From assembly GCF_050003625.1 (NCBI RefSeq), contig NC_134398.1, positions 65,790,891-65,854,890 of the forward strand: DNA of 64,000 nucleotides, written 5' to 3'. The notes below the pieces were generated by a model that had not been told where the DNA came from, did no database searches, and saw only the letters and a program-made list of their open reading frames with translations. A program made the position numbers and the translations under genes. Below, one piece after another: positions 33,903 to 46,231 of the stretch. The stretch is from Haematobia irritans. Lineage: Eukaryota; Arthropoda; Insecta; Diptera; Muscidae. How positions within the stretch are numbered: the first letter of the stretch is position 1; the number at the start of each line of letters is the position of its first letter.

Positions 33903-35373
33903 GTTATAGTCACCAGTAGATAATTATCGTTATAAGTTACATTAATATAGCATAGTTTGCAGCGCCCACGAGCCCATGCAAACATAACATTATTTAACAG
34001 AAACATATATTTGTTTGCCACGTGGAGCAGTAGTCAGTAACAGTGCTTGATATAAACGAAATTGACTGATTTTTGGATAAAATATTATTTTTTTTTTTTG
34101 CAAAAATAACAATTTTGTAACAAAAAACTGGCGTGAACAGTTTTTTACTAGCATTTAACACCATCGCTCTAAAATGCCTTTTATTTTTCTTTAATAATTC
34201 ATTTTAAAGAAAATAAACTTTTTAAATTGTTTTAGCTGCAAAACTCGAACTTAATGTCCGCTTTTATATTTGAAGGTGTCCGTCAACTCCTCGTGGACTA
34301 CTTATTAATAAAGTGGAACTAAACTTTGTTTTTATACATTTTACTGTGTAATTTTTCACTATTTTCTCCTTATTTCATTTTACTGTCCCAACTCTAAAAA
34401 GAGTATAGTGCCCTTTCGTTATTTTTATGAAAACCCTTGATTTATTTTAACGAACCAAGAAAAAAATTGTGTTCATAATGCCAAAATGATAAACAAAACA
34501 CATGTCCACACATACATAAAATGCTGCTCTCAAGGCGAAAACATATGCTGTTTGTTTTTCAAATGTCTATTCTCTTGGTTCCGAATGTGTATTCTCTTTA
34601 TTCAAATTAAATAATATTTAGACTTAAGCATATCAAATTTTTGGCCTTATCATAAAACAGTTTTCCAAAACAACATACAAGCGGTTTCACAAAAATTGTT
34701 CTCTTTTGATTCCTTTTTTTTTCTTTCGCTGTGTTATGTTGATATCTTTCGTCAACTCTCCCGGTTTCCATCTCTATTTCTTTCTCTATACTCTCTCTGT
34801 CGCTTTGAATAAAATATCACAACATATGTATGTTTAATTGAAATTTGTAAATGTATATATGTTTGCATTCACACATATGATTTTTATGAAACATTCATGC
34901 CCCAAACATAATATATTCTAACATATTAATATAGATGTCCCAAACATTTAGTGTTAGTTTAGGAACATTACATGTTTGCACTGAAATATATTGTGTTTTA
35001 AAATTGTGCGCGAAAAACATTTTGTTTATATCGGAACATATGAAAAACATATTTTTCTAACAGTGTAATAATAACAATAAATGACATTTTATTGTTTGTA
35101 TTAATTTATTTTTCGTTACGTAGCAACGTCATAAACAGTTTTATCAGGCAATTACGCATTATACTTAAATCAATAACTTTTATACTTGGTCCAATTGAAC
35201 ATAGTAATTGATGTGTTGTGAATTCAATTACCAGTGAATTTTGATATTTTTGCCAGTTTTTCATTCAACCAATTATTTTCATGTTTGACTTAATAAAAAT
35301 CGTATTTGATATAATTTTTTCATTCAATTATGCCAATAATTGATTTTTATTTTGCTTCAGTTTTTTCTGTGTA

Positions 35374-35697
35374 GTTAAGAAAGAGAAATTTTATAAAATT
35401 ACAGTTAAATTAAATACTTGTTCGCAATTAAAGTTAGTAAAATTTAGCGTTAGTATAACTATGGACCTTCTTAAGTGTAGAACAAAAATTTTGCTATCTG
35501 TAAAATTTTAGATGTAACTACGGGAAGCGCACCATTTGAATCGACCTCTTCAGTTTCTGAAATCCTCCTAAAATTCTATACATTTTTGAGTGACCCGCTC
35601 TACCCAGCGGTTTTTAGAAGAATCTGTTATATTTGATTAATAGTGCTGGGTATTTATGATTCCGCCGGGGTAAACTTAAGGCTTTATATACTTGCTT
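35374..35697. repeat. Continuation of repeat G and a decayed family C tail
   Basis: Bases 35,374-35,400 align with 8077-8105 of repeat G. From about 35,560 the text recalls the C tail ('ttatatttgattaatagtgc', 'tgggtatttatgattccgcc', then TTTATATACTTGC), with the GC hairpin worn down. Assignment as the lost end of C copy 4 is tentative. Confidence 0.35.
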
Positions 35698-36028
35698 CTA
35701 CTATATTTAGGACTTAAATCTGTGTCCTTGCGTTAAAGTCGTATCTCTTTGAAGAGAGGCAAATTTTCTTTTAATTAAAGAAACACATTTTTATTTAAAG
35801 AAATAATCTTCAAATTAACTTAAATAGTGAAGTTTTGGACTAAGGGTAAGAAAGTTATAAATATAGACTAATTTTGAGGAAGTTACGCCTTTTTTCAAAC
35901 TTTTACATATTTGTTAGAAATTGAATTTTTAAGCTGATATTTAGTAGTTCTTGAATTACTTTGTTAATATAGTCCAAAAGGAGAATGAGAATTCGATGAA
36001 TGAGATTTGTATTCATTTTTTTTTACTC
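35698..36028 (-). mobile_element. MITE family E2 fragment
   Basis: Shares 'ttaaagtcgtatctctttga' and neighbouring words with 39,195-39,240 of the full E2 copy. Ends are not defined. Confidence 0.45.
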
Positions 36029-36029
36029 T

Positions 36030-37246
36030 AGACTGAAAAAAAATATTGTTGTGCGGCCAAAAAGTTCATGTCCTTACAATACGAATGCGAATTGTTCTTA
36101 GCATACACTGAAAAAAATATTGTCTTGAGGTCAAAGATTTCATGTCTTTAAAATACGAATGCAAATTTTGCGTAGCATAGAAGACGCATTTCTCTGATAT
36201 AAAGTTTTTTTCCTTGCCCAAAAGCCGATAAACTGTTCAATGAAGTCGTATTTTCCTTATAATTACGCGATTTCACTTAAAAGTGAGTATCCTAAAATGA
36301 AAGAAATAATGTTTGAGCTAAGGTCAACTTGACTTTAATAATTCAGAATAATTATTTAAATTTAATGAGATTGTCTTTAAATTTGTTGTCTTTTTGCATC
36401 ACAAGGCGACAACAAAGCAGTCTTAATTTGGAAAATAAAGTTGTCGTTAACTCGTTTTTAAAGGACTTTGGTAGCATATGAACAAAAAAAGCTAAAAAAG
36501 CGAAAAATTAAAATTTGCTTCCTAGGAGCAAGTACACAAAATCAAAATTTAAAAGAGAATTGTGTCTTAAAAGTATCCTTACTTGTATACTCCGCTTCTT
36601 TGGCTCGGAATCAATACCAAAATTTTTAAAGTAAAGACAAAATCTTTGGAATCGGGCATGCTTTTTTTTCAGTGTAGAAGACGTATTTCTCTGCTACAAG
36701 GTCTTTTTCCAAAAGTGGGTAAACTTTTCAATGAAGTCGTTTTGTCCTTATTGTTAAATGATTTGACTTTAAGCTAGGTATCTTTCTATGAAAGAAAATT
36801 TTATTTTACTAAAGTCACTTGCCTTAAAGAATTCAGAAAAATTCTTCAAAATTAACAAATAAAATCGACTTTAAATTTGTTGACCTTTTGTATCTTTACG
36901 ACAAACCAAATAAGCCTTCAAAGATAGGAGATGTTTTTCAATACTTTATGCTAAAGAATATAACCCACTGCATATTACACGTGTTTATCAAATGCGACCA
37001 AGTGTCTTTATATATAGATAAGATGCAGTATAAAGCTGTCATACGTGTATTTAACCGGGTAGTTTACAAAACTAACGGGTAGCTCATAGTTGTTTGACTT
37101 TAAACAGTTGTTCTCATATGGGGACAGAGAGCGGTAATGGGTTAAATGTATCCTTCCTCCACTTCTCTGTTTCTTTGCTCGGAATAAATACCAAAATCAT
37201 TAGTGTAAAGACAAAATCTTTGGTACCGGACATGTTTTTTTAAGTA
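36030..37246 (+). mobile_element. MITE family E1, outer copy opened by a second E1
   Basis: A decayed left end (GACTGAAAAAAAATATTG) and right end (GACATGTTTTTTTAAGTA) frame E1 sequence that is interrupted at 36,106-36,674. The part after the inner copy (36,677 onward) picks up exactly where 36,105 stops. Confidence 0.65.
36106..36674 (+). mobile_element. MITE family E1, inner copy with TA duplication
   Basis: CACTGAAAAAAATATTGTCT to GGCATGCTTTTTTTTCAGTG, 569 bp. Flanks GCATA and TAGAAGACG join to GCATAGAAGACG, which is present uninterrupted inside this copy at about 36,175. The family inserted into itself. Confidence 0.85.
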
Positions 37247-39037
37247 GGTTAAAAGCTAGATATGTTAGGTTACGTATGGTGGCAGCCCGTTATTTCAGAC
37301 TCACTTAGACTATTTCTTGTGATAACAGTGATGAACTTCTTCTCTTTCAATGAGTGCCGATTCCATTTTTAGTTCACTGCCGACTCGTTTTGGTGTTTTA
37401 CATTACGGTGAAACTATAGACCTTATAATACATAGATGAGCCATGGGTGTCAAACTATGTTTGACAGTTCCGAAGATTAAGAATAAACGAGAAAAATAAG
37501 AGCACGCTTAGAATTTCTTTCGCTTTCCTTTTTGTAGTTTGTTAATTTTACACAAAATTAGACCGTTTATGATGCACCAGAGGATTTATAAATAAATTAA
37601 TATATTAAAAGTTCATATTTGAACAAAAAATTGTGACCAAAACCGCGAAAATATTTAATTTAATTTGGACAGCATTGCTCTTTACGAACAACACAAAAGC
37701 AAATGTTTGGGACTTACTTTTTACGAACAATTCAAAACGAAATGTCAGAAAATTAATTTTTGGAACTGACACATTTTTTTTAAGAGAATAGTGGATCATC
37801 TATGTATTATAAGGTCTATGGGTGAAACCACATAGAGAAGCTGAAATACACTCAAAAATGTCATCAGCGTTACTAAGAGGGATTAAAACACCGCAGAAAA
37901 TCTTTCCGGTGTTCGCTCAGAACTGGGATTGAATCCATGCACACCACAATGGCTTTCAAGCTTCCCAGAATCTATATAGCTCCTGTAAAATTTCTTAAAT
38001 TTAAAGAAGCCGCATCTTGGGGTCGGAGTCAATGCCAGAGATTTCAGTCGCCGCCGCCAAATATGTCGACTCATCTCGACTCAAATTTGGCCGCCAATTA
38101 ATCAAAAATGTCGATTTAAATCAGAAAAATTTATATATAATTGTCGTATTTTTTCCAAAATTTGGAACACAACCAATCATATTTAAGCTGCTATAATAAT
38201 TTAGCAAAAATTTAGCTCAGAAAATTTGAACGAAACATAAATTTGTTTGTAAGATAGGTTGTACAACTAATCTCATTACCATTCGATTAACTTCAAATTG
38301 ATTTTATAATGGATAATTGTCCGCCGCCGAGTGAACAAATCTATATATCGGCTCAGCCGTCAAACAAATAAGTATTTTTAGTTCAACAATTATGTAGGCA
38401 AGTCGCTGAGACCCTAAAAACGTTACAAAAGTGAGAGCAATATTCTTACTACACAAATACAATTGAAAAATTTTATTCACAAAATTTTTGTATTGACGCA
38501 ATTTGTTGCATACTCCATGACAGGGCATAAGAAAATCGATTATGTTGAACTGTAGTGATGACAATATTTTGTATTTTTTGCTCTACGAAAATTTTTCAAA
38601 GTGTATTCAGGAGTATGCCCTGGCTTACCACCGTGCTGTCGTATCATCTTTGAAGATTTTTTTGAAAATCATTCTTTACGAAAAAAAACAAATGCTTGCG
38701 GTAGGGCTTTAGCGGCAATATGCCTAAAATCTCGAAGACATTTGTTTGACATTTCATTTTTAGTTCCTTCCATTTTGTCTTCAGTTGTCTGTTGTTGCTT
38801 TTCGTTTTTTTATACATTTAACGCATGAAATATGACATACGCAATTTTTTTAAATTATTCAGTTGTCATTTGTTATTAATGTCCTCTTTTTGCCCGTTTC
38901 CTTTCTGTCCCAGTTGTTACGGCTGCTGGTATGTCGCCTGTCATTGGTGTCACCGGGCATTGTGAATATGGTGTTGTGTGCTTTAACCCAGTAGCGGAAG
39001 ATATCAAAAAGAGGATGGTTTATTGTGTCAGAGCCTA
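37247..39037. other. Stretch without a recognisable gene; one tRNA-like remnant
   Basis: The minus strand at about 37,897-37,960 has GGATTCAATCCCAGTTCTG, a box B-like word, and an upstream segment that may be a worn SINE head. The remainder holds only short frames (up to 86 codons) with no consistent signal. Confidence 0.4.
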
Positions 39038-39672
39038 CACTGAAAAATTATATTTACGCAACCCAAAATGCGCAATTTACAAAATATTAAGAACAAATTT
39101 ATTTTAAATAACGAAATTTTAATTAAAATAAATTTTATAATCTTAGCTTAAATTTTTTTATTTTATTTAGGACACAAATTTTGAAAATTAGCGTCCCTCC
39201 GTTAAAGTCGTATGTCTTTGAACTAAGAAAAATTTTCCCTTAAAGTAAAGATTTTGATTAAAAGAAATCGTTCTTAAATTAACTACATATTTAATCTTTC
39301 GATTTAAAATAAAAACGCTTCAAATATAGGCTAAGACTTATTTTGAAGATTTAGCATCTTTGGTTCAGTTTTTTTTTTTTTTTTTGAATTAAGAAGTATT
39401 CTTTGAAGTATCCATTACAATTTCGATTTTTTTTACTGGCATTTGTTTGTACGTCAATAACATAGCTTTATTAATATACCCCGAAAAGGGAATGAAAATT
39501 TGATAAATGAGATCTGTATGCTAATTTTATTTTTTTAATTCTAAATTGAATGCCATATATCTCGCTAAAAATATATTTATTTTAAAGAAGCTGCATCTTT
39601 GGCTCGGAATCAATACCAAAATTCTTAATAGGAAGGTAAAAATCTGTGGATCCAACGAAACTTTTTTGAGTG
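39038..39672 (+). mobile_element. MITE family E2, full-length copy with TA duplication
   Basis: Ends CACTGAAAAATTATATTT and CTTTTTTGAGTG, flanked by TA (39,036-39,037 and 39,673-39,674). 635 bp. It contains a T run (39,370-39,385) and TTGGCTCGGAATCAATACCA near the right end, a word shared with E1. Confidence 0.75.
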
Positions 39673-39674
39673 TA

Positions 39675-40640
39675 GAGGTCGGATTAAATCTAGATTCAAA
39701 TAAGAACGGGTTATAAATGCGGTCCACAGAGGCATATTTGGAAAAGAGAGGGATTAAAACATGTGTGGTCAGAATTTTCTATATACGAACGCGTTTGCCC
39801 GCATTCCAATCAAAATTCTCTATGCTCATTTTCGGGAAGACCGTGTGGTGTTGTAGGATTTAATACAAAACTAATTCATTTTTTGTTTCAGAACCCAACT
39901 TTTATATTACTTTATACAAGGTAATGGAGATGAGGTTACTCTTACAAGAGTACCACTCAATTAACTACAATTACCAAATTACTAATTCAGAAATAAAGAA
40001 GCATTAGAATACAATATTCTATAGGGCCTGATTTCCAACTGCATTATAAATTTCCCACTGGATAGCTCTCCGTCTTTGGTTCCCATTTTACCATATCTCT
40101 AGATATATGGGTTCCATTCTTGGTCATCTGTCATAAATGACTAAAAGATATTTTTCATCTTGTTTTTCGAGCTTTCGTTGTAGTGAACGTGTTTGTGGCT
40201 TGTAAACGCTCTGCCGCGGTCGTCTGCGTGTAAGAAACGAATGTCGCTTCTGTCGCTTTCAATTTAATCTGTCATCACTATTTTCTTTTTTAAAAATATC
40301 ATGGACCACAGCAAAGATACACAGGCAAATGCATACACAAATTTATGTTCGAACCGAAAATATATCTCCGTAAAGTCTGTCACATATTCGAATGTTATGA
40401 AGTTTGCCAAAACATAAGAAAATGGAACAGGTAAGAAGGAACGAACGATGAAAGAAATACTTATTAAATTAAAAGTATATACTCTCACTTTATTAAATAA
40501 AGGGTGGACCAACCATAAAGTGTGGTAAAAATTGTTAACGATACACAATGAAAATGTATGCGGCTTAAACTATTGTTGAAATAGAATATTGGTCAAATAC
40601 TTGCCATGTGATATATATTGACGTCTTTACATGATGCAAA
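39675..40640. other. Stretch without a recognisable feature
   Basis: A 94-codon minus-strand frame (40,264-40,548) is the longest. It shows no domain and no support from context, so I leave it unannotated as a gene. Confidence 0.35.
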
Positions 40641-40960
40641 AACAATTTACTGAAGACAGCCTCTAACCACTTTATTTTCAGTAATACAAAGAATACCAAA
40701 TTTTTTAAATTAGACGCAAATATCAAATTTTATAAATTATTTTAATTTTAACCCGGACGAAGAATCGTACCACAGGCCACAAGTTTTGTAATCAACACAC
40801 TATACGTTGGACCATTTAGCTCTTGTACTCATCAATACGCATTAGCACACTCCTAACGCACACATATAAACATGTATATTTATAGACTAGTACGTAATGC
40901 ACACATAAGCACATTTAAAGAAACTTATTTTATAGAAAACAAATGTTTAATGAACTGCCT
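40640..40960 (-). repeat. Worn fragment of the tRNA-carrying CAC...GTG family
   Basis: Text around 40,680-40,750 ('cagtaatacaaagaatacca', then AT-rich) parallels 33,770-33,830. It is followed by a module 2 relative at 40,751-40,822. Neither terminus was found. Confidence 0.45.
40751..40822 (-). ncRNA. Decayed tRNA-like module 2
   Basis: The minus strand reads TAAATGGTCCAACGTATAGTG, then ATTACAAAACTTG and GGTACGATTCTTCG. Box A and box B are each altered at positions that should weaken Pol III binding. Confidence 0.4.
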
Positions 40961-41677
40961 GAATTTATTCTGATACTTGGTTGATAGTTTTGCTACAAGT
41001 AGAGGATGCTGATGAGGAATGTGGTAATTCCGAAACGTTCGTCCATCCAATCATCTTGCAGTCTATAGGGCTTTGCCCAAATAAATTTAACAAACATTCT
41101 TTTCCACTGTTGGTTAAGTTCACATCAAAAAAAACAATGAAAACAAACATCTTTAGTTGCAAATGTTTGATTTTCTCTTTCTTACAAACGATGTATCAAA
41201 ATTTCGAAAGTGCTAAGTTAGGATATGTGGCACTCTGAAACCTCAAGATGTATAATGTTTCGTTCCTCCCAAAATGACAGCACAGAATAAAAAAAGTTTT
41301 TATTTGCCACAAAACCAATCATTTTTAGGCTTTAATTTTTTTTTTTTAATTTATAAGTCTAAAATAGATTTGTTTGGATCCTTAAATGATTTTGTAACTG
41401 TGTTAGAAATGAAATATTCTTATCAAAATAGTATAATGTTGTAGCCAATTTTGAAGTAATTGGGACCTTTTTTCGCGGGACCTTTTTTTAAAATACATGT
41501 TAGAAAAGACTTAATTCTGTTAACAAAATGTGTCATTCAACGAAGTTTTTCGTTGGTATACCGAATGAAACGATTTGTACTATTAATGAAGAATATCATA
41601 ACGGACGGTCACGATTTCACTAACGGCTTTGGTAATGAAAAGTCTTAAAATATTCTTAAGACGTTCTTATGACAACT

Positions 41678-41752
41678 TCATCGGTGGTGCAATGAGCTGA
41701 AGTGACTATTGACGTGTATGGAGCAGATAATCCAGGTTCGAGTTACGGGAGC
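41678..41752 (+). ncRNA. tRNA-like segment
   Basis: GGTGGTGCAATGAGCTGAAG can serve as a diverged box A, and CAGGTTCGAGTTACGGG as a box B, about 45 bases apart. No cloverleaf is convincing. The surrounding sequence is AT-rich and unassigned. Confidence 0.35.
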
Positions 41753-42340
41753 TAATTTTTTTATAAATTCGCAACCATTAAGTTTTCAGATCATGAAAGC
41801 TGGTTGTAGTTTTGACAACGCACGGTCAGAGAGAATAAAAATACAAGAGAACGAAAAGCGCTCTTCTACAAAAACAACAAATATCAACCGTTTAGATGTC
41901 GCACAATGCCTGCAGCTTTGGTATTGCGGTCGAAGCGCTGTTTTGATAAATTCTTTATAAAGGCATCGGAAGTTATAATTTCAAATTGTCTGCCAAAAAA
42001 TTTAATAGAATGAAAAGATTTGTTATTACAAAGTTGGTTCTAAATCCTATTTTCCTTACGTTTCGTAAAGCCGGCAGAGAACTGAACTGGGTGAGGCCGA
42101 CGCAAACTGTATGATATTTGTGATAAGCGCCGACAAAAACTGCATGATATTAGAGAAATTTCCCTCATGACTGCCACCTACTGTAGCAGTTTCTCAGAAT
42201 CTTTTCAAACACAAAACTATTTGTACTGTGCAAGCATATTATGAAATATAATTGTGTTGAAATACATACACCCCAAACATGATTTGAATTTCAACCCAAA
42301 ACAATTATTTATATATAAAATATGCAAGTCCATAAGCAAT

Positions 42341-42456
42341 CATGAAAGTTTACTCAGCAACCTCTATTATTTGTTGTAATTAAACTTAATAAAACGTGCA
42401 TGAAAGTTTACTCAGCAACCTCTATTATTTGTTGTAATTGAAATTAATAAAACTTG
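42341..42456. repeat. Tandem duplication, 58-bp period
   Basis: CATGAAAGTTTACTCAGCAA and the next roughly 35 bases occur at 42,341 and again at 42,399 with only a few changes. Confidence 0.85.
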
Positions 42457-42472
42457 CACTCTTATATATTTT

Positions 42473-43031
42473 CCCAGCAAAAAAAAATTGGAAGTTCTTC
42501 TCCAGGACCAACTTTAAAAGAACTTCCAAAAATGCTCTCCCAAAGATGTTCTTTATTTTAACTGCACAGGAAGTTCATTTGAGTCAATTTTTTTTTATAA
42601 CCCGCTTTTTTATTATTTTTAATGGGTAATTTATATTTATTTGTTTCAAATAGGTTAAAAAGTTATTAAGAATTAATAAAATGGTACAAATTATTTAAAT
42701 TTAGCCAAAAAAGTTAAATCCTTTCTAGAAAAATTGTGAATTTTTGAAAATATTTGATGACAAACGTTCCAGACAAGCGTTATAATGTATTACATATTTT
42801 AAAAATTATTTATTTGTCAAAATATCACAAAACTTCTTAATTCACATCCAAAACACTGAATTCACCTCACACCTTAAGAAGTGATGCAAATTCAGTGCAG
42901 CGTCTGTTGAAATGTTGGACATCCGTCCTATGATTCATGTTAAATTCATCGCTTCTGCGTCAATTTGGCACCACTTCCGGATCCAAAAAGAACATTTTCA
43001 CTACTTTTTTGGCGACGCTTTTTTTGCTGGG
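42473..43031. mobile_element. MITE with CCCAGCAAAAAAA ends, copy 1
   Basis: CCCAGCAAAAAAAAATTGGA on the left and TTTTTTTGCTGGG on the right. 559 bp. Subterminal AGAACTTCCAAAAATG and ACTTCCGGATCCAAAAAG. Related copies are at 43,796, 46,706 and 60,270. The duplication looks like TT here and AT at 46,706, so it is at most 2 bp and not fixed. Confidence 0.78.
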
Positions 43032-43415
43032 TTCATATGTCTTTCGTTATCTATCTCTGTTGCCACCTTTAAGTTTTTTCTCCATTCTCTTAGTTTATAT
43101 GAAATTTCTAAATTAATATATATTTGCATCCAGAGACATTATTTTTAGGAAAATGTAATGTCCCAAACATAATATGTTCTACCATACTAAAATAGATTTA
43201 ACCGTAATCTTAACACTGTTGTACCACGCTCAATAATATCCATTAGCGTAGCTAGACAATTTTCCTAGGGGGGGAGGGGGGGGCTATAGCCCCCCTAGCT
43301 AAAACTTTATAGACTGAACTTATAGGTTCAACTAATGTTTTATTTCATAAAATTTAATAAAAAATAGACATCAAAATAACTCGAGAATCAATTTATAATA
43401 AAGCAACTAAAAGTA

Positions 43416-43780
43416 CCCTACGGGAAATTGGTGCAAATTGTGAAATAAAATTATCAGAATAACCTTTTGTTCGATATATTTCAATTTTTTTTTTCATTTC
43501 GGGTTCGATTAGTAGCCCAAATTGAAAGAGATTTCTAAGAGTTTGTCCGAGACTGGTTCCTGAGGACCTGTTTATGGGTTGCTCCTGCGAAATTGTTCCA
43601 AGACATGTCCTTTGGGGTGAGTCCAAGACGCGTCCTAAAATGTAAGTTTACTCCGTCAATGACAAACCCATGTAAAGGTGGACGGTCCCTTCCATACGTT
43701 TTGATCAGAACTGGGACTGGTCCATACACACCAGGGACTAGTCCTGTACCAGTTCTGTGGTTGATCCATTTCCCGTAGGG
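43416..43780. mobile_element. MITE with CCCTACGGGAAAT ends, TA duplication
   Basis: The left CCCTACGGGAAATTGG and right CCATTTCCCGTAGGG form 13-bp perfect inverted ends between TA (43,414-43,415 and 43,781-43,782). 365 bp. The body repeats CCTGAGGACCTG-, ACTGGGACTGG- and CAGGGACTAGTC-type words. The 84-codon frame spanning it is incidental. Confidence 0.8.
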
Positions 43781-43795
43781 TAGTTCCACACTTTT

Positions 43796-44045
43796 CCCAG
43801 CAAAAAATTGGGAGTTGTTCTAAAGGCACAACTTTAAAAGCACTTCCAAAAATGTCCTCACAAAGAAGTTAACTATTTTAACTACACAGAAAGTTTTTTT
43901 ACTTCATTTTTTTATATTTTAATGCGTAATTCTTTGTTTTCTTTTTTCAAATAGTTTAAAAAAAGAGTAAAAGAGTAAGTAAGAGTGTACCACTTCCAGA
44001 CCCAAAAAGAACATTTTCATTTCTTTTTGGCGACGCTTTTTTGCA
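43796..44045. mobile_element. MITE with CCCAGCAAAAAA end, copy 2 (short, right end worn)
   Basis: CCCAGCAAAAAATTGGGAGT on the left and GGCGACGCTTTTTTGCAG on the right. About 250 bp, missing the middle present in copy 1. Confidence 0.65.
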
Positions 44046-44340
44046 GCATTATTAAGATATTAATTTATGAAAGAATAGTTCTAATATCAATTACTATTTT
44101 TTATTCAACTAAATCATAAGTTCAACCACAGCTTTATTTCATAAATATCAGACTTCTACCACAGCCCAAGTAATTCGATTGTGCATGAAAGTCTTTAGTG
44201 GAACTTTGTGCGTTGTACGAGTATATACTTGCTTAATTTTTATAAAAATGTAAAATCGTAAATAGGTTTTCAAATTCTGGGGGGGCTAAAATTTTTCTGG
44301 GGGGGTCTAAGCCCCCTCCCCAGAGGCCTTCCTACGCTTA

Positions 44341-45155
44341 TGATTATATCTAAATGTGAACATATCCAAAATTTGATATGACAGAGATGGTCTATCAACT
44401 TTACAAATAGATCAGACGTTACAAACAAATTCACGAACTCATAACACACTGTACCACAGTAGAGGTGGAGGTTATACAAACACATACTGATCTTTATGGA
44501 CGAATTACACCACATTATGCTGGGAAATATAAACGAAGGGATGGTTGAAACGAAAGAAAATAAGCAATGTCATAAGACATTTCTTGTCTTAAATTAGCCT
44601 CAATTAAATGTTAACGCATTTTGACATTTTTCCCTGCTATAAGATATGCATTTTCCCTTGTCTGTCGATGATACTGCTGATGTGTGTGCGGCTGCTGTGT
44701 GCACTTATGTCAACGATGATGACAACGTTGTTGCATTACATTACAATTTTACATTTGATTTTGACAGCTCCAGTTCCTTTTAAATGGATTATGGCACTCA
44801 TACATATGCATGAGCCATGGAAATGTATGCAGGATTGTGACTGTGAGAAATTCTGATGACGATAGCATGGATGCCAGCGATTACGACAATGACAATGAGA
44901 ATGACAACTTGACGACAGTTTTTCATTATTTATGTTGAAATCATGCGGCTTCAATGTAGACTGTCATATTCTATAGTAATAATAGGAAGATGAGATGAGT
45001 GAGACCGTAAGTAATGAAGTAGTAGCATATCGATAGTGGAAAATAAATTATGATTTTTAATAGGTTAAGATTAGACAGGAAATGCAGGTGCAGTGGGAAA
45101 AAATTATTTTCAGTTTTCCGAACCCCAAGTTGACAGTAAAAAAATAAATATCATA
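44341..45155. other. Stretch without a recognisable gene
   Basis: Short overlapping frames (72-82 codons) on both strands only. A GACAATGACAATGAGAATGAC run occurs near 44,885-44,905. Confidence 0.4.
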
Positions 45156-46231
45156 TCTTCTTATATATATAAAATTCAATCTATGTTTGTTTATTTGTTT
45201 GTTTGTTTGTATGTTCCGAGTTGGCTCCGAAACGGCTGAACCGTTTTACTTGAAACTTTCAGAGATCGTAGGGGGCGTTCATGTGGTGAAAATAGGGTAC
45301 CTCATTTTTTGACACCTGGTCGCGGAGGGGTACCTCCCCTTTGTCGGACTTTTTGAAAATTGGACCAAAGTTGACCGATTTGCTTGAAATTTCCATTGAA
45401 GGTTTGGTTTGGTATCTAGACAAAGATGCCCTACTTTATATTTCGATATTTGGTGGCGGAGGGGGACATCCCCTTTGTTCGACTTTTTTTAAAGTACAGT
45501 GAAAAAAACTAAAATTCTCTAAATTATCTGAGATTTACAGAGAACATGCGGTGAGGTTATGGAATTAATATGGGGTACCTGATGGTTTCATATGTGGACG
45601 GGGAGGGGGACCTCCCCCTTGCCCTACTTTTTTAAACTTGGAACAAAATTATGCGATTTGCTTGAAATTTTCATTCAATGTTGGGGTTGGCATGTAGACA
45701 AAAGTCCGCTACATTATTTTTCGATATTTGGTCGGGGAGGGGGACCACCCCTTTGCCCTAATTTTTTTTTTTGAAAGTTCAAACAAAACTAAACTCCCCC
45801 GACTGAAATTTTACGGAAAAAATGGGTTATGAAATTTATATCAGGTTCCTGATTTTTTTAATAAAAATAAAAAGGCATAGGGAGACATCCGCTTCTCTTA
45901 AGTACATATAATATAGTGCTTAATTTTCAGATAAGTTGAGGAGAAGGATACCTTTCCTTGACAAACCATACTTAAAATTCACAAGAAATATAGAAGATTG
46001 TCCAACTACTTGAATACAGAACATTATTAAAACAATTTGGAGGAAAGGGTACCCCCTCTCCCGCCGTATTTGTACCTATAAACGAAAAATCAAGTAGTCC
46101 GATTTGTTTAAAAGAATTGAAATCTTTTCGAATTTGTTTTCAGCACGAAGGATATAGTTGACTAAGTTAACGCAAAATGTTCCTCCAAATACGCTTCGGA
46201 AGGCGCAGCGATGCGGGCCGGGTTACGCTAG
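45156..46231 (+). mobile_element. Non-autonomous Helitron with canonical ends
   Basis: Starts TCTTCTTATATATATAAAAT after an A. Then TTTGTTTGTTTGTTTGTATG and TTGGCTCCGAAACGGCTGAA, the common head of a widespread insect Helitron type. It ends GATGCGGGCCGGGTTACGCTAG followed by T. The 5' TC, 3' CTAG, GC-rich segment just before the end and A|T insertion site fit canonical Helitrons, distinct from the Helentron-like B, C and D. Four GGGGAGGGGGACCTCCCC-type blocks lie at about 45,320, 45,450, 45,595 and 45,735. No Rep/helicase. Confidence 0.65.

Larger units (their letters stand above)
26417..35065 (-). mobile_element. CAC...GTG transposon with tRNA-like modules, outer copy, split by a hAT insertion
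   Basis: The left end CACCCTCAAAAAAATCGCTT is flanked by TA (26,415-26,416). The right end TTTTTCTAACAGTG (35,065) is followed by TA. Own sequence is 26,417-26,552 and 33,657-35,065, about 1.5 kb, in inverted orientation to the copy at 27,795-29,597 and closely similar to it. It holds one tRNA-like module (33,831-33,902) and a remnant of the other (34,017-34,037). A deletion relative to the inner copy joins 'gcagtagtcag' to 'taacagtgcttg'. The 2-bp duplication and CACTG end do not settle the superfamily (CACTA-like or Tc1/mariner-like). Confidence 0.7.
24990..35371. mobile_element. TA-flanked CACAGAAAAAA element, opened by later insertions
   Basis: The left end is CACAGAAAAAAGTG after TA (24,988-24,989). 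The right end is TTTTTTCTGTG at 35,371 before TA (35,372-35,373). Joining the flanks gives G sequence that aligns with the uninterrupted copy at 8062-8105. Own sequence is 24,990-26,416 and 35,068-35,371. The latter two regions share words such as GTGAATTCAATTA. No coding capacity; the interior is taken up by younger elements. Confidence 0.6.
43243..44340. mobile_element. Element with AGCGTAG ends and G/C-run subtermini, holding two MITEs
   Basis: The left end reads TTAGCGTAGCTAGACAATTT, then a G run and GGGGGGCTATAGCCCCCCTA, a palindrome. The right end mirrors it with 'ctgggggggtctaagccccc', then CCTTCCTACGCTTA. Between lie the CCCTACGGG MITE (43,416-43,780) and a CCCAGCAAA MITE (43,796-44,045). 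Its class is not known to me. Confidence 0.55.

Noticed and set aside
40264..40548. 94-codon minus-strand frame with hydrophobic stretches
   Set aside because: No recognisable family, no upstream signals, and AT-rich DNA of this kind yields such frames by chance.
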